64,000 bases of DNA, taken from positions 39,609 to 103,608 of the forward strand of contig JBBQWZ010000020.1 in NCBI GenBank assembly GCA_038210135.1, read 5' to 3'. Below are positions 44,317 to 53,764 of the stretch, piece after piece. The position numbers and the translations under genes are program-made. How positions within the stretch are numbered: the first letter of the stretch is position 1; each line of letters opens with the position of its first letter. Origin of the DNA: JBBQWZ01 sp038210135 (GTDB taxonomy: Bacteria; Acidobacteriota; Terriglobia; Bryobacterales; Bryobacteraceae). Below the pieces are notes generated by a model, which did not search any database, was not told where the DNA came from, and saw nothing but the letters and a program-made list of their open reading frames with translations.

Positions 44317-45927
44317 CTACCGGACCCGCCTAAAGCGCAGATCCCACACCCGGTCTTCGCCCGCGCTCATCGCCGTCACCTTCCCCGCCGCGTCGCGCAC
44401 AAAGAAAATCGCAGCTCCCTGGGGCGTCGCGAACGCATCGCGGAAAGTGGCATGCAGCGCAACCGGCCGGTCGTTCGCTACTCGCATCGTGAGTTCACCC
44501 GCCTTCACGCTAGCGGAGATGGTCACGGTCGCGCCGGTCTCGTGGCTTTCATAGGAGCCCAGAAATGGCGCGAGATCGGTCGCCGACGGCATCGCGGGAT
44601 CCACCCGGACCCATACCACCTCATCGTCCGGCGAGCTGACCTCGATCCGGTTTCCTCCAACGACGCGATACGTCACCCTACCGTTTGCCGCCGTGAATGC
44701 GTCGGGACCGGTCGCGAATAGTTCCGTGGGACCGAACATGAGCTTGCCATCCCGGCTATTCAGTTCCGTCACCGTGTTGTCGCGAAGCTTCCGGTATAAC
44801 CCCGTTGCCGACTGTACCGCCGCCGGATCCGCCTTATAACTCCAAACCATCGGCTTCGCGGATGCACCCGTCCACAATCGCGCCGTGTCCTCGCCCAGCT
44901 TCACCGGATTCGCTTGCGCCGAGTTGCACAGCACCGCCACCGAAACACCCTGATCCGGATAGCGCCCGAGCCATGTCCGGTACCCGCCCGTCGCCCCCGA
45001 GTGCGAAACCTGCCGCATGCCGTCCACCGTTGAAACGGTCAGGCCCGCCGCATATGAAATTGTTTTGCCATTGTTCAAAACCGCCGGTGTTTGTTGGAAT
45101 TTGACGAAGTCCGCGCCGCCCACTTTGGCGTGCGTGAAGTTCTCGTTCCAAAGCAGGAGATCGCCAACGGTGGTTAGGAGCCCGCCCGCTCCGATGATGT
45201 TCTCGATCGGAGTTTGTTGCTCCAGTTGCTTATCGGCATTCAGTCCGTAGGCGAGAGCGCGCCCCGGCACGATCGCGTGGATGTTGTCGCGCCAGCGAGT
45301 ATGCACCATATTCAACGGCCCGAAGATTACTTCCTGCGTGTAGTCCTGAAAGCTCTTGCCATTCGCGAGCGCCCGCTCGATCAGAATCGTCGAAATATTG
45401 AAGCCTGTGTTGGTATAGCTATAGTGCGAGCCCGGATCGAAATTGAGTCCGCGCTGCTTCGCGGCCATATCGAGAAGATCCTGATTGGTGTAAACGTACG
45501 TGCCTTCGCGCCGTCCGCCGAACGTCGCGATCGGACGCCACTCGCGCAAACCGCTGCGATGGCTCAGCACCTGCCGGATGGTAAGGGGCGCGCCGTAATC
45601 CGCCAGTTCTGGCAGATACGTCCGCATTGGATCGTCGAGCGAGATCTTGCCCTGCTGCGCAAGAAGGATCAGCGCGGCGGCGGTGAACTGCTTCGCGACG
45701 GAACCGCTTTCAAACACCGTGCCCGGGGTGATCGCAACGTTGCGTTCGAGGTCCGCCATGCCGTATCCGGCGCGAAGCACGACCTTCCCCTGGTGCCCGA
45801 CTCCGACGGCGCAGCCTGGCGTATGGGTGTTGAAGCTCGAGAAAATCTTATCGACATCGGCCTGTTTCGAAGGCGGCTGGGCAGGAAGAAGCGAAGCGAT
45901 TACAGCGGTCAGAATAAGAGTTCGCAT
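44317..45927 (-). CDS. Secreted serine hydrolase, class C beta-lactamase/PBP family
   Basis: The 536-residue protein starts at ATG 45927, where the signal peptide begins (MRTLILTAVIASLLPAQ). The beta-lactamase-like domain has the SxxK nucleophile in ESGSVAKQFTAAAL (Ser about 72), the YxN motif in YSYTNTGFN and HSGATGGYRTWLG. The C-terminal about 170 residues form a lipocalin-like extra domain. Such proteins are D-Ala-D-Ala peptidases, esterases or amidases; true beta-lactamase activity cannot be inferred. It is divergent from the EF-P gene, 68 bases away. Confidence 0.9.
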   Translation of the reverse strand: MRTLILTAVIASLLPAQPPSKQADVDKIFSSFNTHTPGCAVGVGHQGKVVLRAGYGMADLERNVAITPGTVFESGSVAKQFTAAALILLAQQGKISLDDPMRTYLPELADYGAPLTIRQVLSHRSGLREWRPIATFGGRREGTYVYTNQDLLDMAAKQRGLNFDPGSHYSYTNTGFNISTILIERALANGKSFQDYTQEVIFGPLNMVHTRWRDNIHAIVPGRALAYGLNADKQLEQQTPIENIIGAGGLLTTVGDLLLWNENFTHAKVGGADFVKFQQTPAVLNNGKTISYAAGLTVSTVDGMRQVSHSGATGGYRTWLGRYPDQGVSVAVLCNSAQANPVKLGEDTARLWTGASAKPMVWSYKADPAAVQSATGLYRKLRDNTVTELNSRDGKLMFGPTELFATGPDAFTAANGRVTYRVVGGNRIEVSSPDDEVVWVRVDPAMPSATDLAPFLGSYESHETGATVTISASVKAGELTMRVANDRPVALHATFRDAFATPQGAAIFFVRDAAGKVTAMSAGEDRVWDLRFRRVR

Positions 45928-45995
45928 AACGGATTTCTGCAAGCGTAGCACTCACTTGATGTCGCGGGAGGCTTGACTTTCGTACCCTGTAATTT

Positions 45996-46571
45996 ATGGC
46001 CTCACTGATTGACGCGATTGACGTGAAGCGCAGGACCCTGTTCGAGCTCGACGATACGCCCTACTTCTGCATGGAAGCCGAAGTAAATTCGCCCACCGCG
46101 CGTGGCGGCCAGACCCTGGTGCGCCTGAAAGTGCGCAATCTCTTGAACAGCGCCGTGCTTGAGAAAACCTTCAAAGCCAGCGACAAGTTTAAAGAGCCGG
46201 ACCTTCAGCAGATCCCGGTTTCCTATTTGTATAGCGACAACGACGGATCGCATTTCCTCGACCAGGAAAGCTTCGAGACTCTAACGTTGTCCGCCCAAAC
46301 CATCGGCAACGCGCTCGACTTTTTGATCGAGGGCGCGCTGATCCAGATGCTGAAATACAATGGAAATCCCATCGGCCTGCAGTTGCCCATGTTCGTGGAA
46401 CTGGCGATCGCGCACACCGAACCCGGCGTCAAAGGCGACTCGTCGAGCGGCAGTGTAACCAAGCCGGCTACCCTCGAGACTGGGCTCGAGATTCGGGTTC
46501 CGTTGTTCATCAAGGTCGGGGAAAAGGTGAAGGTTGCAACCGAGGACGGATCGTTCTCAGGACGCGCCTAA
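45996..46571 (+). CDS. Elongation factor P, EfpL/YeiP-like
   Basis: The 191-residue protein has the three EF-P domains. The tip loop reads NSPTARGGQTLVRLKVRNL with Arg36 at the tip. This SPTARG form is that of YeiP/EfpL rather than the PGKG loop of lysine-modified EF-P. The C-terminus has KPATLETGLEIRVPLFIKVG and GSFSGRA. EF-P family proteins relieve ribosome stalling at polyproline. The family's usual first lysine-rich strand is replaced by ASLIDAIDVKRRTLFELDDT, somewhat divergent. Whether this is the only EF-P of the genome is unknown. Confidence 0.88.
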   Translation: MASLIDAIDVKRRTLFELDDTPYFCMEAEVNSPTARGGQTLVRLKVRNLLNSAVLEKTFKASDKFKEPDLQQIPVSYLYSDNDGSHFLDQESFETLTLSAQTIGNALDFLIEGALIQMLKYNGNPIGLQLPMFVELAIAHTEPGVKGDSSSGSVTKPATLETGLEIRVPLFIKVGEKVKVATEDGSFSGRA

Positions 46572-46748
46572 GGGCGCTTCCATCCCTTGCGGTACTGTTT
46601 GCGCAGCATCCGTCTCGCATTCCAGCTTTCAAAATCGTGGAGAAGCTGCTGCCACCAAATCCGAAGGTTTAGTGCGAGAGCCACTGTCCGCACAGTAACA
46701 CAGGCTGGCGCGGAAGACGTGATATTTCTGTATAGGAGCTAAAACGCC

Positions 46749-47660
46749 TTGGAACCCACGAAACCGAAACTACCCGGCGAAGCAATTGAACTTTACAACC
46801 AGTTTATTCACGGCTCGATCAGCCGCCGGTCTTTCATGGACGGTCTCCAGAAATTCGCGGCCGGGGGCATAGGAGCGGCCGCGCTCGCCGAAGCGCTGAT
46901 GCCAAAATACGCCGAAGCGCAGCAGGTTTCAAAGACCGATAACCGCATCAAGGCAACCTACGAAACCGTTCCCTCGCCGAACGGCAACGGAAGCATCAAG
47001 GGATACCTCGTTCGTCCTATCAGCGCCGATACGCGCTCAGCGACACCCTCGAAATTGCCGGGGATTCTTGTCATCCACGAGAATCGCGGACTCAATCCGC
47101 ACATCGAAGACATTGCCCGCCGCATGGCCCTTCAGAACTTCATGGCGTTCGCGCCCGACGGACTCTCCTCGCTCGGCGGCTTCCCCGGCGACGACTTCCA
47201 GGGCGGCGAAATGTTTCGCAAGATCGACGGCAAAAAGATGGCCGAGGATCTACTTGCCGCGGCGATGTGGCTGAAGGCGCGTCCCGATTGCAGTGGCAAA
47301 GTCGGCGTCACCGGCTTCTGTTATGGCGGCAGTATGTCCAATCAACTCGCCGTCCGCATGGGAGCCGATCTCGCGGCCGCCGCCCCATTCTATGGAGGCG
47401 GAGCGCAGAAAGACGATGTTCCCAAGATCAAGGCCGCCGTCCTGGTCCACCACGGAGAGCTCGACAAGCGCCTCGCCGAATCCTGGCCCGCCTACGATGC
47501 TGCCCTCAAAGCCGCCAACGTTACGCACGATGGCTACATCTATCCAGGATGTGTCCACGGCTTCCACTGCGACGCCACGCCGGAGCGCTACAACAAGCCC
47601 GCCGCCGACTTGGCCTGGCAGCGAACCGTAGATTGGTTCAACAAATACGTCCGCGCGTGA
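46749..47660 (+). CDS. Dienelactone hydrolase family protein with twin-arginine signal
   Basis: TTG 46749 is used with AGGAG about 11 bases upstream, giving 303 residues. The N-terminus has SRRSFMDGLQKFAAGGIGAA, a Tat-like signal. The alpha/beta hydrolase domain shows IHENRGLNPHIEDIARRMA, the nucleophile elbow GFCYGG (Cys about 190), VLVHHGELDKR (Asp region) and CVHGFHCDATPERY (His). The Cys nucleophile is characteristic of dienelactone hydrolases. Likely exported folded; the substrate is unknown. Confidence 0.9.
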   Translation: MEPTKPKLPGEAIELYNQFIHGSISRRSFMDGLQKFAAGGIGAAALAEALMPKYAEAQQVSKTDNRIKATYETVPSPNGNGSIKGYLVRPISADTRSATPSKLPGILVIHENRGLNPHIEDIARRMALQNFMAFAPDGLSSLGGFPGDDFQGGEMFRKIDGKKMAEDLLAAAMWLKARPDCSGKVGVTGFCYGGSMSNQLAVRMGADLAAAAPFYGGGAQKDDVPKIKAAVLVHHGELDKRLAESWPAYDAALKAANVTHDGYIYPGCVHGFHCDATPERYNKPAADLAWQRTVDWFNKYVRA

Positions 47661-48043
47661 TGGCCCGGCGCGCTCGCAATTCCGTCCGCCGAGCGCGGCC
47701 GGCGCAATCTCCGCGGGAGCGCTGACGGGCAGGGTTATGACGTCGACGTCCATTTGCGGACGCCTCGCCGAGCCCGTCCGAAGCCGGTATCGTCACGCCG
47801 GATTTGCGGGACGTTTCCGATTGGGAAAGCCCCGCGCCGGCTTCATCCGACGCCGCAGCACTCAGCGCAAAGGTACTCCCCCTTTGAGATCCGAATCAAC
47901 GGTTCGCCCATTTGATGGCGATTTAATCGCGAGATCTCGTTGGCGCGGTAGGCGTATCGCAAGCTCACTCTATCTCTTCTGGCGCGGAGAAACCCTAAAA
48001 AGACCAAATGATCACTTTTCCGCGCCTTTGCGCATGTGTGAGT
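47661..48043. other. Intergenic, 383 bp, no gene seen
   Basis: GC-rich sequence with only antisense-type short frames. It should contain the promoter of the secreted protein at 48044. No hairpin or repeat stands out. Confidence 0.4.
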
Positions 48044-48640
48044 ATGAACCGCCAAACGACACTCTTTGCAACCGCTTTCCTGGGGCTGGCGATGACCGCC
48101 TCCGCCCAGAACACCTTCCGCAGCGCCGCCAACGCGGCTGCCAACGCCCCAACTCTGACCTTGTTTTCTAACAAATACACCCTGGCTTCCTACAACCAGA
48201 AGTACAACCCGACCTGGGAGTTTACTTCCAATGAAGCCATCAACGCCTGGACCTCGCTGGTCACCCTGATTGACCGCGCCGATGCGAAGACCGTCACCGA
48301 CATGGACAAGCTGTCCGAAGGCCTGATGTCCTACTACAAGAAGGCGAACGCGGTGGTTCTGGCGGCGAAGACCCTGAAGAATAAAGCCGGCGTATCGTTT
48401 AACTACATGCTGGTTGCCTTCGACGAGCCCGCCAAGCAGCGCTTCGAACTGAACTTCATCAAAGTCGGTATGGGTCCGAAGAACGCCTACATTATGCTGA
48501 TCGGCCTTCGCATCCGCGATCCCAAAGACTACAAGGCGCGCACCAAGGAATTCCTCGAAAAGCGCTCCGGCGAAGTGGGAGAGGCGCTGGGTGAATTCGT
48601 CGTCGCCGATCTCAGCACGCTGCCGCGCCGGGAATTCTAA
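48044..48640 (+). CDS. Secreted protein of unknown function
   Basis: The 198-residue product from ATG 48044 has a signal peptide (MNRQTTLFATAFLGLAMTAS, cleavage near ASAQ). The upstream in-frame extension has no leader function. The mature part is basic and aromatic (LFSNKYTLASYNQKYNPTWE, LMSYYKKANAVVLAAKTLKN) with mixed secondary structure and no recognised domain. It is convergent with the orphan permease. Confidence 0.65.
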   Translation: MNRQTTLFATAFLGLAMTASAQNTFRSAANAAANAPTLTLFSNKYTLASYNQKYNPTWEFTSNEAINAWTSLVTLIDRADAKTVTDMDKLSEGLMSYYKKANAVVLAAKTLKNKAGVSFNYMLVAFDEPAKQRFELNFIKVGMGPKNAYIMLIGLRIRDPKDYKARTKEFLEKRSGEVGEALGEFVVADLSTLPRREF

Positions 48641-48673
48641 CTCGTCCGCGGTGGCCAGGAGCAGCCGCCCAAG

Positions 48674-51109
48674 CTACTCCTGGCGAAGGCTGTTGATCGG
48701 GTTGATCCGGATCGCCCGCCGTGCCGGAATCCAGCAGGCCAGAATGGCGATCGAAGCCATCATAGAAAACACAATCACATAGGTCACAGGGTCGGTCGGT
48801 TCGACGCCGTACAGGATTTCAGATAGCAACCTGCCCAGTAACAGCGCCGCACCCAACCCCACCAGCGTTCCGGTTCCGATCAGGATCGCGGCGCGGCGGG
48901 CGATCATTCCCAGCACATTTCCCTGGCTGGCTCCAATTGCCATGCGGATGCCGATTTCGCGGGTCCGGCGCGACACCGAGTACGCCATCACACCGTAAAT
49001 TCCTGTCGCCGCGAGGATCGCGGCCAGCGCACCGAAGGCTCCCAGAGCGGATGCGGCCAGACGCGCCGGGAACAGCGGCAGGTTCAGCATCTCCACCATC
49101 GTGCCCGTCGCGTACAACGCGACATTCGGATCGATCTCGCGAACAGAAGTCCGAATCAGCCGGAGCGCTTCCGGGTCGCTGAGCTTAGTCCGAGCGACGA
49201 GAGCCACATGCGCCGAATAAAACGTCTCACTGGAAAACCACGTGGCGGCCTTCCGCGACTCGGTCAAAGCGAAGTACTTGCCGTCCTCGACCACGCCCAC
49301 GATCTCGAACGGTTTGCCGTCCACGCTCGTCGAGAAGCGTTTCCCTAGCGGATCCTGCCCACGGAGCAGTTTGTCCGCGAAGGCCCGGTTTACGATCGCC
49401 GACCGCGGGCCATCGGGTTTCTCTCTCGTGTCGAATTCGCGGCCGCTGACAAGGCGCGTCTGCATCGTTTTGAAATAATCGGTAGAGACCGTGTAGTTGA
49501 AGGAGAGAGGGGCGTCCGTCGCTTTGGGCTTCGGCTGGCCTTCGATATAAATGCCGTTTGACGAGCCGTTCAGCGACAGCGGCAGCGCATCCACCATAGC
49601 GGCGGATTCAATACCCGGAATCGCGCGGACCTTTTCGAGCAGGCGGCGATTGAACTGGCGGCCCTGCGATTCCTTGTACCCCTGCATGTTCAGATCGTAG
49701 GAAACCGTCACCGCGCCGCGCGGGTTGTAGCCGATTGGCGCGTCAAGGGCCTTCTGCAAGCTCTTCACGACCAAGACAGAACAAACCAGCAAAACAGCGG
49801 AAAGGCCGACCTGGACGGCGACCATATAATCGCGCAGGTGCCAATGACGAGTCCGCTCAGAAGCGGCTTCGTTCTTGAGCGCCGGAATTAAATCGGTCTT
49901 CGTGGATTGCCACGCAGGCAGCAACCCGAAGAGCAGCGTGGTGAACATCGAGATCAGGAAGGCGAACAAGAGCACCCGGTAATCGGCTGTCACGTTCACC
50001 AGCAGCGGAAGTTCGATGGGCGGGCGCCAAGCTGCGATGGCGTCCGTTATCCAGAACGCAAGCAGCGCTCCGATCGAGCCGCCGACCAGTGCGATCACCA
50101 TGTTCTCGGTCAGAAGCTGCCGGATCAACCTTCCGCGTTCAGCACCAAGCGCCAGGCGGATCGCCGTTTCTTTACGCCGGTCCGCCGCGCGGGCCAGCAG
50201 CATACTCGCGAGATTCGTACAGGCGACCAGAAGCACCAGACTCGACACGCCGAATAATGCCGCTGCGAATCCGATCACCGGGCCGCGAATCATGCTGCCG
50301 GCGAGGCCAGGCGGAGTTAACACTATGGTCATTCCGGCGTTGTTCTTCGGGTATTCTTCCGCGAGTTGATGAGCGACGCTGTCGATCCCCGCCTGCGCTT
50401 GCACCACATTCACGCCTGGTTTCAGGCGTCCGCCGACAAAGATGTTGCTGCTGTCGCGGTTTTCAAGGTATCCAGCGCCGCCTTCCATTTCCCGCTGCAT
50501 CATCATCGGAAAGAACACATCGGGCTCGTAGAACAGTTCGGTGCCGAAAAATCCACGTGGCATCACGCCCAGAATGCTGAAATCCTGACCGTTGAATTTC
50601 ACCGTCCGCCCGATCACACCTGCGTCGCCGCCGAAACGCTTTTGCCACACGGCGTAGCTAAGAATCGCGAGCGGGTGGCCGCCCGGTTTCCTGTCGTCTT
50701 CGGGAGTGAAGACGCGTCCCAGAATCGCGTTGACGCCCAGCACCTCAAAATAATTACCCGTAACCAGATATCCCCAAACGCGCTGGCTGGCTCCGGGCAA
50801 TCCCAGGCTGGCGGGCAAAAACCGGTACGCCATCAGGCCGGAGAACACCGTGTTCCGGTCGCGCATGTCGCGGTAGTTCGGGTAGGAAAGCGCCGGAAAA
50901 GTATTACCACCCAACGTCTCGTTCAGTGTCACCACCTCGGAGCCATTGTGAATCGGCAGAGGCCGCAGCAGAATCGCATTGATGGCGCTGAAAATGGCGG
51001 TATTCGCGCCAATCCCGAGCGCCAGCGTCAGAATGGCGACGATCGAAAACGCGGGATTCTGCTTCAGGCGGCGGAAGGCGAGGCGGAGGTCGAGTAGAAG
51101 GCGGTCCAT
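48674..51109 (-). CDS. Acidobacterial duplicated orphan permease (ADOP), MacB/FtsX type
   Basis: The 811-residue protein starts at ATG 51109 (MDRLLLDLRLAFRRLKQNPA), a hallmark ADOP beginning followed by FSIVAILTLALGIGANTAIF. A MacB periplasmic domain and an FtsX core (SLVLLVACTNLASMLLARAA, KETAIRLALGAERGRLIRQL) follow. A second periplasmic domain and FtsX core come next (IYGVMAYSVSRRTREIGIRM), ending ARRAIRINPINSLRQE. Two MacB-FtsX units in one chain without a linked ATPase define the class. The upstream in-frame extension to 51439 lacks protein character. No PadR regulator is adjacent, though these often accompany ADOPs. Confidence 0.92.
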   Translation of the reverse strand: MDRLLLDLRLAFRRLKQNPAFSIVAILTLALGIGANTAIFSAINAILLRPLPIHNGSEVVTLNETLGGNTFPALSYPNYRDMRDRNTVFSGLMAYRFLPASLGLPGASQRVWGYLVTGNYFEVLGVNAILGRVFTPEDDRKPGGHPLAILSYAVWQKRFGGDAGVIGRTVKFNGQDFSILGVMPRGFFGTELFYEPDVFFPMMMQREMEGGAGYLENRDSSNIFVGGRLKPGVNVVQAQAGIDSVAHQLAEEYPKNNAGMTIVLTPPGLAGSMIRGPVIGFAAALFGVSSLVLLVACTNLASMLLARAADRRKETAIRLALGAERGRLIRQLLTENMVIALVGGSIGALLAFWITDAIAAWRPPIELPLLVNVTADYRVLLFAFLISMFTTLLFGLLPAWQSTKTDLIPALKNEAASERTRHWHLRDYMVAVQVGLSAVLLVCSVLVVKSLQKALDAPIGYNPRGAVTVSYDLNMQGYKESQGRQFNRRLLEKVRAIPGIESAAMVDALPLSLNGSSNGIYIEGQPKPKATDAPLSFNYTVSTDYFKTMQTRLVSGREFDTREKPDGPRSAIVNRAFADKLLRGQDPLGKRFSTSVDGKPFEIVGVVEDGKYFALTESRKAATWFSSETFYSAHVALVARTKLSDPEALRLIRTSVREIDPNVALYATGTMVEMLNLPLFPARLAASALGAFGALAAILAATGIYGVMAYSVSRRTREIGIRMAIGASQGNVLGMIARRAAILIGTGTLVGLGAALLLGRLLSEILYGVEPTDPVTYVIVFSMMASIAILACWIPARRAIRINPINSLRQE

Positions 51110-51239
51110 TGGGGTACTGGTTGGCAAACGAGTCTCTAGATCGGAAAGTTCCCGTTTGCAGGCACAATCCTCGCAGATTCCTCCGTGAACCAGCGATCCT
51201 GGGTGAATCTGGTCCTCAAGTGGTCCAAACTGAAAGCAC

Positions 51240-52571
51240 ATGCGTTTCTTAGGAATCGACTTCGGGTGGCAGGGTAAGCCGTCGGGCGTGGCCTGTCTCG
51301 AAGACCGCGGCGGCGTCCTCCATCTCGTATCCCTCGACCGGCTCGATACAGCGAAACAGGTCCTCGCGTGGGTGAAAGAGCAATCCGGTACCGGACCCGC
51401 CATCGCCGGAGTCGATGCGCCGACCGTCATCGTCAACAAAACCGGTCAGCGTCCCGCCGAGCGGGAGTTGAACGCCGTGTTCCGCAAGTTTGACGCCGGA
51501 TGCCATCCGGCAAATCTGGGACGTCCGTGGGCGAAGAACGTTCTCGCACTCAGCGCGGCGCTCGAGAAGCTGGGCTTCGCCCAAGGGGCGCGGATGAAAG
51601 CGAAGCAAGCCGGACGCTTCCAGATCGAAGTGCATCCCCACGCCGCGACCGTTCGCCTGTTCGGCCTTCAGAAAATCATCAAGTACAAAAAAGGGCGTCG
51701 CGAACAGCGCGCCAAGGAACTGGAGCGCCTGCGCGGATACTTGCTGAGCCGCCTGCCGCACTTCTCGCCGCCTGTAGCTGACCTCCAACTGCCGGAGGTT
51801 CCGGTTCGCGGACTCTTGAAGCCTGCCGAAGACCAGATCGACGCGGTCACGTGCGCCTACGTCGCCGCCCATTACTGGACCTGGGGCCAGGCCCGGAACA
51901 GCGTCTTCGGCGATAACGAGCAAGGCTACCTCGTGGTTCCGCATCCCCCGCGCGAGGAATACGAGCGAGGCGCCCTGGTCGAAGAAACCGCGTCCGCGGA
52001 TCCGATCCAGCAGTTCGATCGCTGGTTCCAGGAAGCGATCACCAGTGGCGCGAAAGAGCCGTCCGCCATGGCGCTCGCGACCGCCGACAAGACAGCGGCT
52101 CCGTCGGTTCGAACTGTGCTGTTAAAAGGCTTCGACGAGCGCGGCTTTGTGTTCTTCACCAACTACGAAAGCCGCAAAGGCAAAGAGCTCGCCGCGAATC
52201 CGCAAGCCGCGGTGGCGTTCTTCTGGCCGGAACTGGAACGCCAGATTCGGATTGTTGGCTCCATTACCAAGGTGTCCGCCAAAGACTCCGAAGCCTACTT
52301 CGACTCGCGGCCGGTGGGTGCCCGGATCGGAGCCTCGGTCTCGCGCCAAAGTGAAGTGATTGCCAGCCGCACCGACCTCGAAGCGCGGCTTGCGGAATTC
52401 GCTTCCCAGTACGCCGAAAGCCCTCCGCCACGGCCGGAGTTTTGGGGCGGCTATCGCCTGCACCCCCATGAAATCGAATTCTGGCAGGGCCGTAAGAATC
52501 GCCTTCACGATCGACTTCGCTATCGCAAGCAGAAAAGCGGGCGCTGGAAGATGGAGAGGCTTTCACCATAA
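51240..52571 (+). CDS. DUF429 domain fused to pyridoxamine 5'-phosphate oxidase
   Basis: A 443-residue fusion. Residues 1 to about 235 are DUF429-like with an RNase H-type start (FLGIDFGWQGKPSGVACLED), AGVDAPTVIVNK, FRKFDAGCHPANLGRPWAK, FQIEVHPHAATVRLF and EDQIDAVTCAYVAAHY. Residues about 250-443 are PdxH: PSVRTVLLKGFDERGFVFFT, NYESRKGKELAANPQAAVAF, YFDSRPVGARIGASVS and LHPHEIEFWQGRKNRLHDR. PdxH makes pyridoxal phosphate using FMN and is normally about 215 residues alone. The role of DUF429 is unknown. The LolA gene starts within its stop codon. Confidence 0.9.
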   Translation: MRFLGIDFGWQGKPSGVACLEDRGGVLHLVSLDRLDTAKQVLAWVKEQSGTGPAIAGVDAPTVIVNKTGQRPAERELNAVFRKFDAGCHPANLGRPWAKNVLALSAALEKLGFAQGARMKAKQAGRFQIEVHPHAATVRLFGLQKIIKYKKGRREQRAKELERLRGYLLSRLPHFSPPVADLQLPEVPVRGLLKPAEDQIDAVTCAYVAAHYWTWGQARNSVFGDNEQGYLVVPHPPREEYERGALVEETASADPIQQFDRWFQEAITSGAKEPSAMALATADKTAAPSVRTVLLKGFDERGFVFFTNYESRKGKELAANPQAAVAFFWPELERQIRIVGSITKVSAKDSEAYFDSRPVGARIGASVSRQSEVIASRTDLEARLAEFASQYAESPPPRPEFWGGYRLHPHEIEFWQGRKNRLHDRLRYRKQKSGRWKMERLSP

Positions 52572-53251
52572 TGCTGAAACCGTTCGTTGTCGCAACGTAT
52601 CGTATGAATGTGAGACTTGGGCTGGTTAGCGCGTTGTTTGTGACGATCGCGAGCGTCGCCCCCGCGGCCGACGCCGATCTCCCGGCGCTTTTGAAGAACG
52701 TCGAAAAGCGCTACAACAACGCTCGCACCTTGCAGCTCGATTTTTCCGAAGCCTACAGCCTACCCGGACGCGGACGCATGCTCGAGGACGGCCAGCTCAG
52801 TTTGCGTAAGCCCGGCAGGATGCGCTGGAGCTATGCGAAGCCCGAAGGCAAAGTGTTCGTCTCCGACGGCAAGTTCGTGTACTACTATTCGCCGGAAGCG
52901 AATCGGGCGGAGAAGATGAAGCTGAAAGAGACCGAGGACATGCGGGCTCCGTTGGCGTTTCTGCTCGGCCGGCTGGAGTTCGACCGGGACTTTAAGGAAT
53001 ATCGCTCGCACCGCGAAGGCGATGCGACGTACGTCACCGCGACTCCGAAATCCGACAAGTTGCCATATACCGAAGTTTCGTTCGTGGTCACCGATCAGGC
53101 TGCGATCCGGCGCTTGATCGTCACCGGTCAGGATAAGAGTGTGCTCGATTTTTCGTTCAAGAACGAGAGAGTGAATCCGCCTTTGAACGACGCCCTGTTC
53201 ACCTTCGTGACCCCCAAGGGCGCTGAGTTCGTGGACACCAGCAACCAGTAA
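52571..53251 (+). CDS. lolA: Outer-membrane lipoprotein carrier protein LolA
   Basis: 226 residues from ATG 52571, which overlaps the preceding stop by one base; a later ATG (52604) gives a more typical signal peptide (MNVRLGLVSALFVTIASVAP). The mature domain shows LLKNVEKRYNNARTLQLDFS, GQLSLRKPGRMRWSYAKPEG, YYYSPEANRAEKM and PLAFLLGRLEFDRDF. The R-M-R-W-x-Y motif is characteristic of LolA, which carries lipoproteins from LolCDE across the periplasm. A second, more distant LolA-like protein is encoded at 30610. Confidence 0.9.
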   Translation: MLKPFVVATYRMNVRLGLVSALFVTIASVAPAADADLPALLKNVEKRYNNARTLQLDFSEAYSLPGRGRMLEDGQLSLRKPGRMRWSYAKPEGKVFVSDGKFVYYYSPEANRAEKMKLKETEDMRAPLAFLLGRLEFDRDFKEYRSHREGDATYVTATPKSDKLPYTEVSFVVTDQAAIRRLIVTGQDKSVLDFSFKNERVNPPLNDALFTFVTPKGAEFVDTSNQ

Positions 53252-53252
53252 C

Positions 53253-53759
53253 CTACCGCAGCCTAAGGATCATGTGATCCTCGTCGACATAGCGATCGCC
53301 AATCTTCAACGCATAAGGTTCGACGCCGAAAATTTGGAAGCCCGCCGTCAGGTAGGTTCGCTTGGCGGCATGGTTGTCCGACGCCACGGCTAGTAGGATC
53401 TGCTCGACGCGCGGATCCCGTTTCGCTCGCGCGATCACATCCGCGATCAGCGCGCCGCCCATCCCCTTTCCGCGTTCCGAACCCGTTACGTAGACACCAT
53501 AGATGTGCGCCTTATGGCTATCCTTTGCGCCCTTGTCACGGATGAACGCAGCGGTTCCGACCAGCCCGTCGGACTCGAATACGCCCAGATAAAAATCGCC
53601 CGCGGCCACGTCGCGGAAACGATCCGCGATCGTCTCTACCGGGGTCGCGCGATGCTCCTCCGGGGACTTGCCGAACGCGGACGGCTCCCTCTCCAACGCT
53701 TCCAGGCGAATGTCCCACCACGCTTGGGCGTCGGCTTCAACGAGCGAACGAATAACCAT
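53253..53759 (-). CDS. GNAT family N-acetyltransferase
   Basis: 168 residues from ATG 53759. The GNAT fold shows MVIRSLVEADAQAWWDIRLE, GTAAFIRDKGAKDSHKAHIY, and the acetyl-CoA loop GVYVTGSERGKGMGGALI (R-G-x-G-x-G/A). NHAAKRTYLTAGFQIFGVEP follows at the end. The upstream open frame reads through antisense of the neighbouring gene and is not used. It begins 5 bases after the amidase stop, so it is likely co-transcribed with it. The substrate is unknown. Confidence 0.9.
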   Translation of the reverse strand: MVIRSLVEADAQAWWDIRLEALEREPSAFGKSPEEHRATPVETIADRFRDVAAGDFYLGVFESDGLVGTAAFIRDKGAKDSHKAHIYGVYVTGSERGKGMGGALIADVIARAKRDPRVEQILLAVASDNHAAKRTYLTAGFQIFGVEPYALKIGDRYVDEDHMILRLR

Positions 53760-53764
53760 GGGCC

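Noticed and set aside
48674..51439. Extended N-terminus of the ADOP permease to 51439
   Set aside because: The 110 extra codons show no protein character; MDRLLLDLRLAFR at 51109 is the typical ADOP start.
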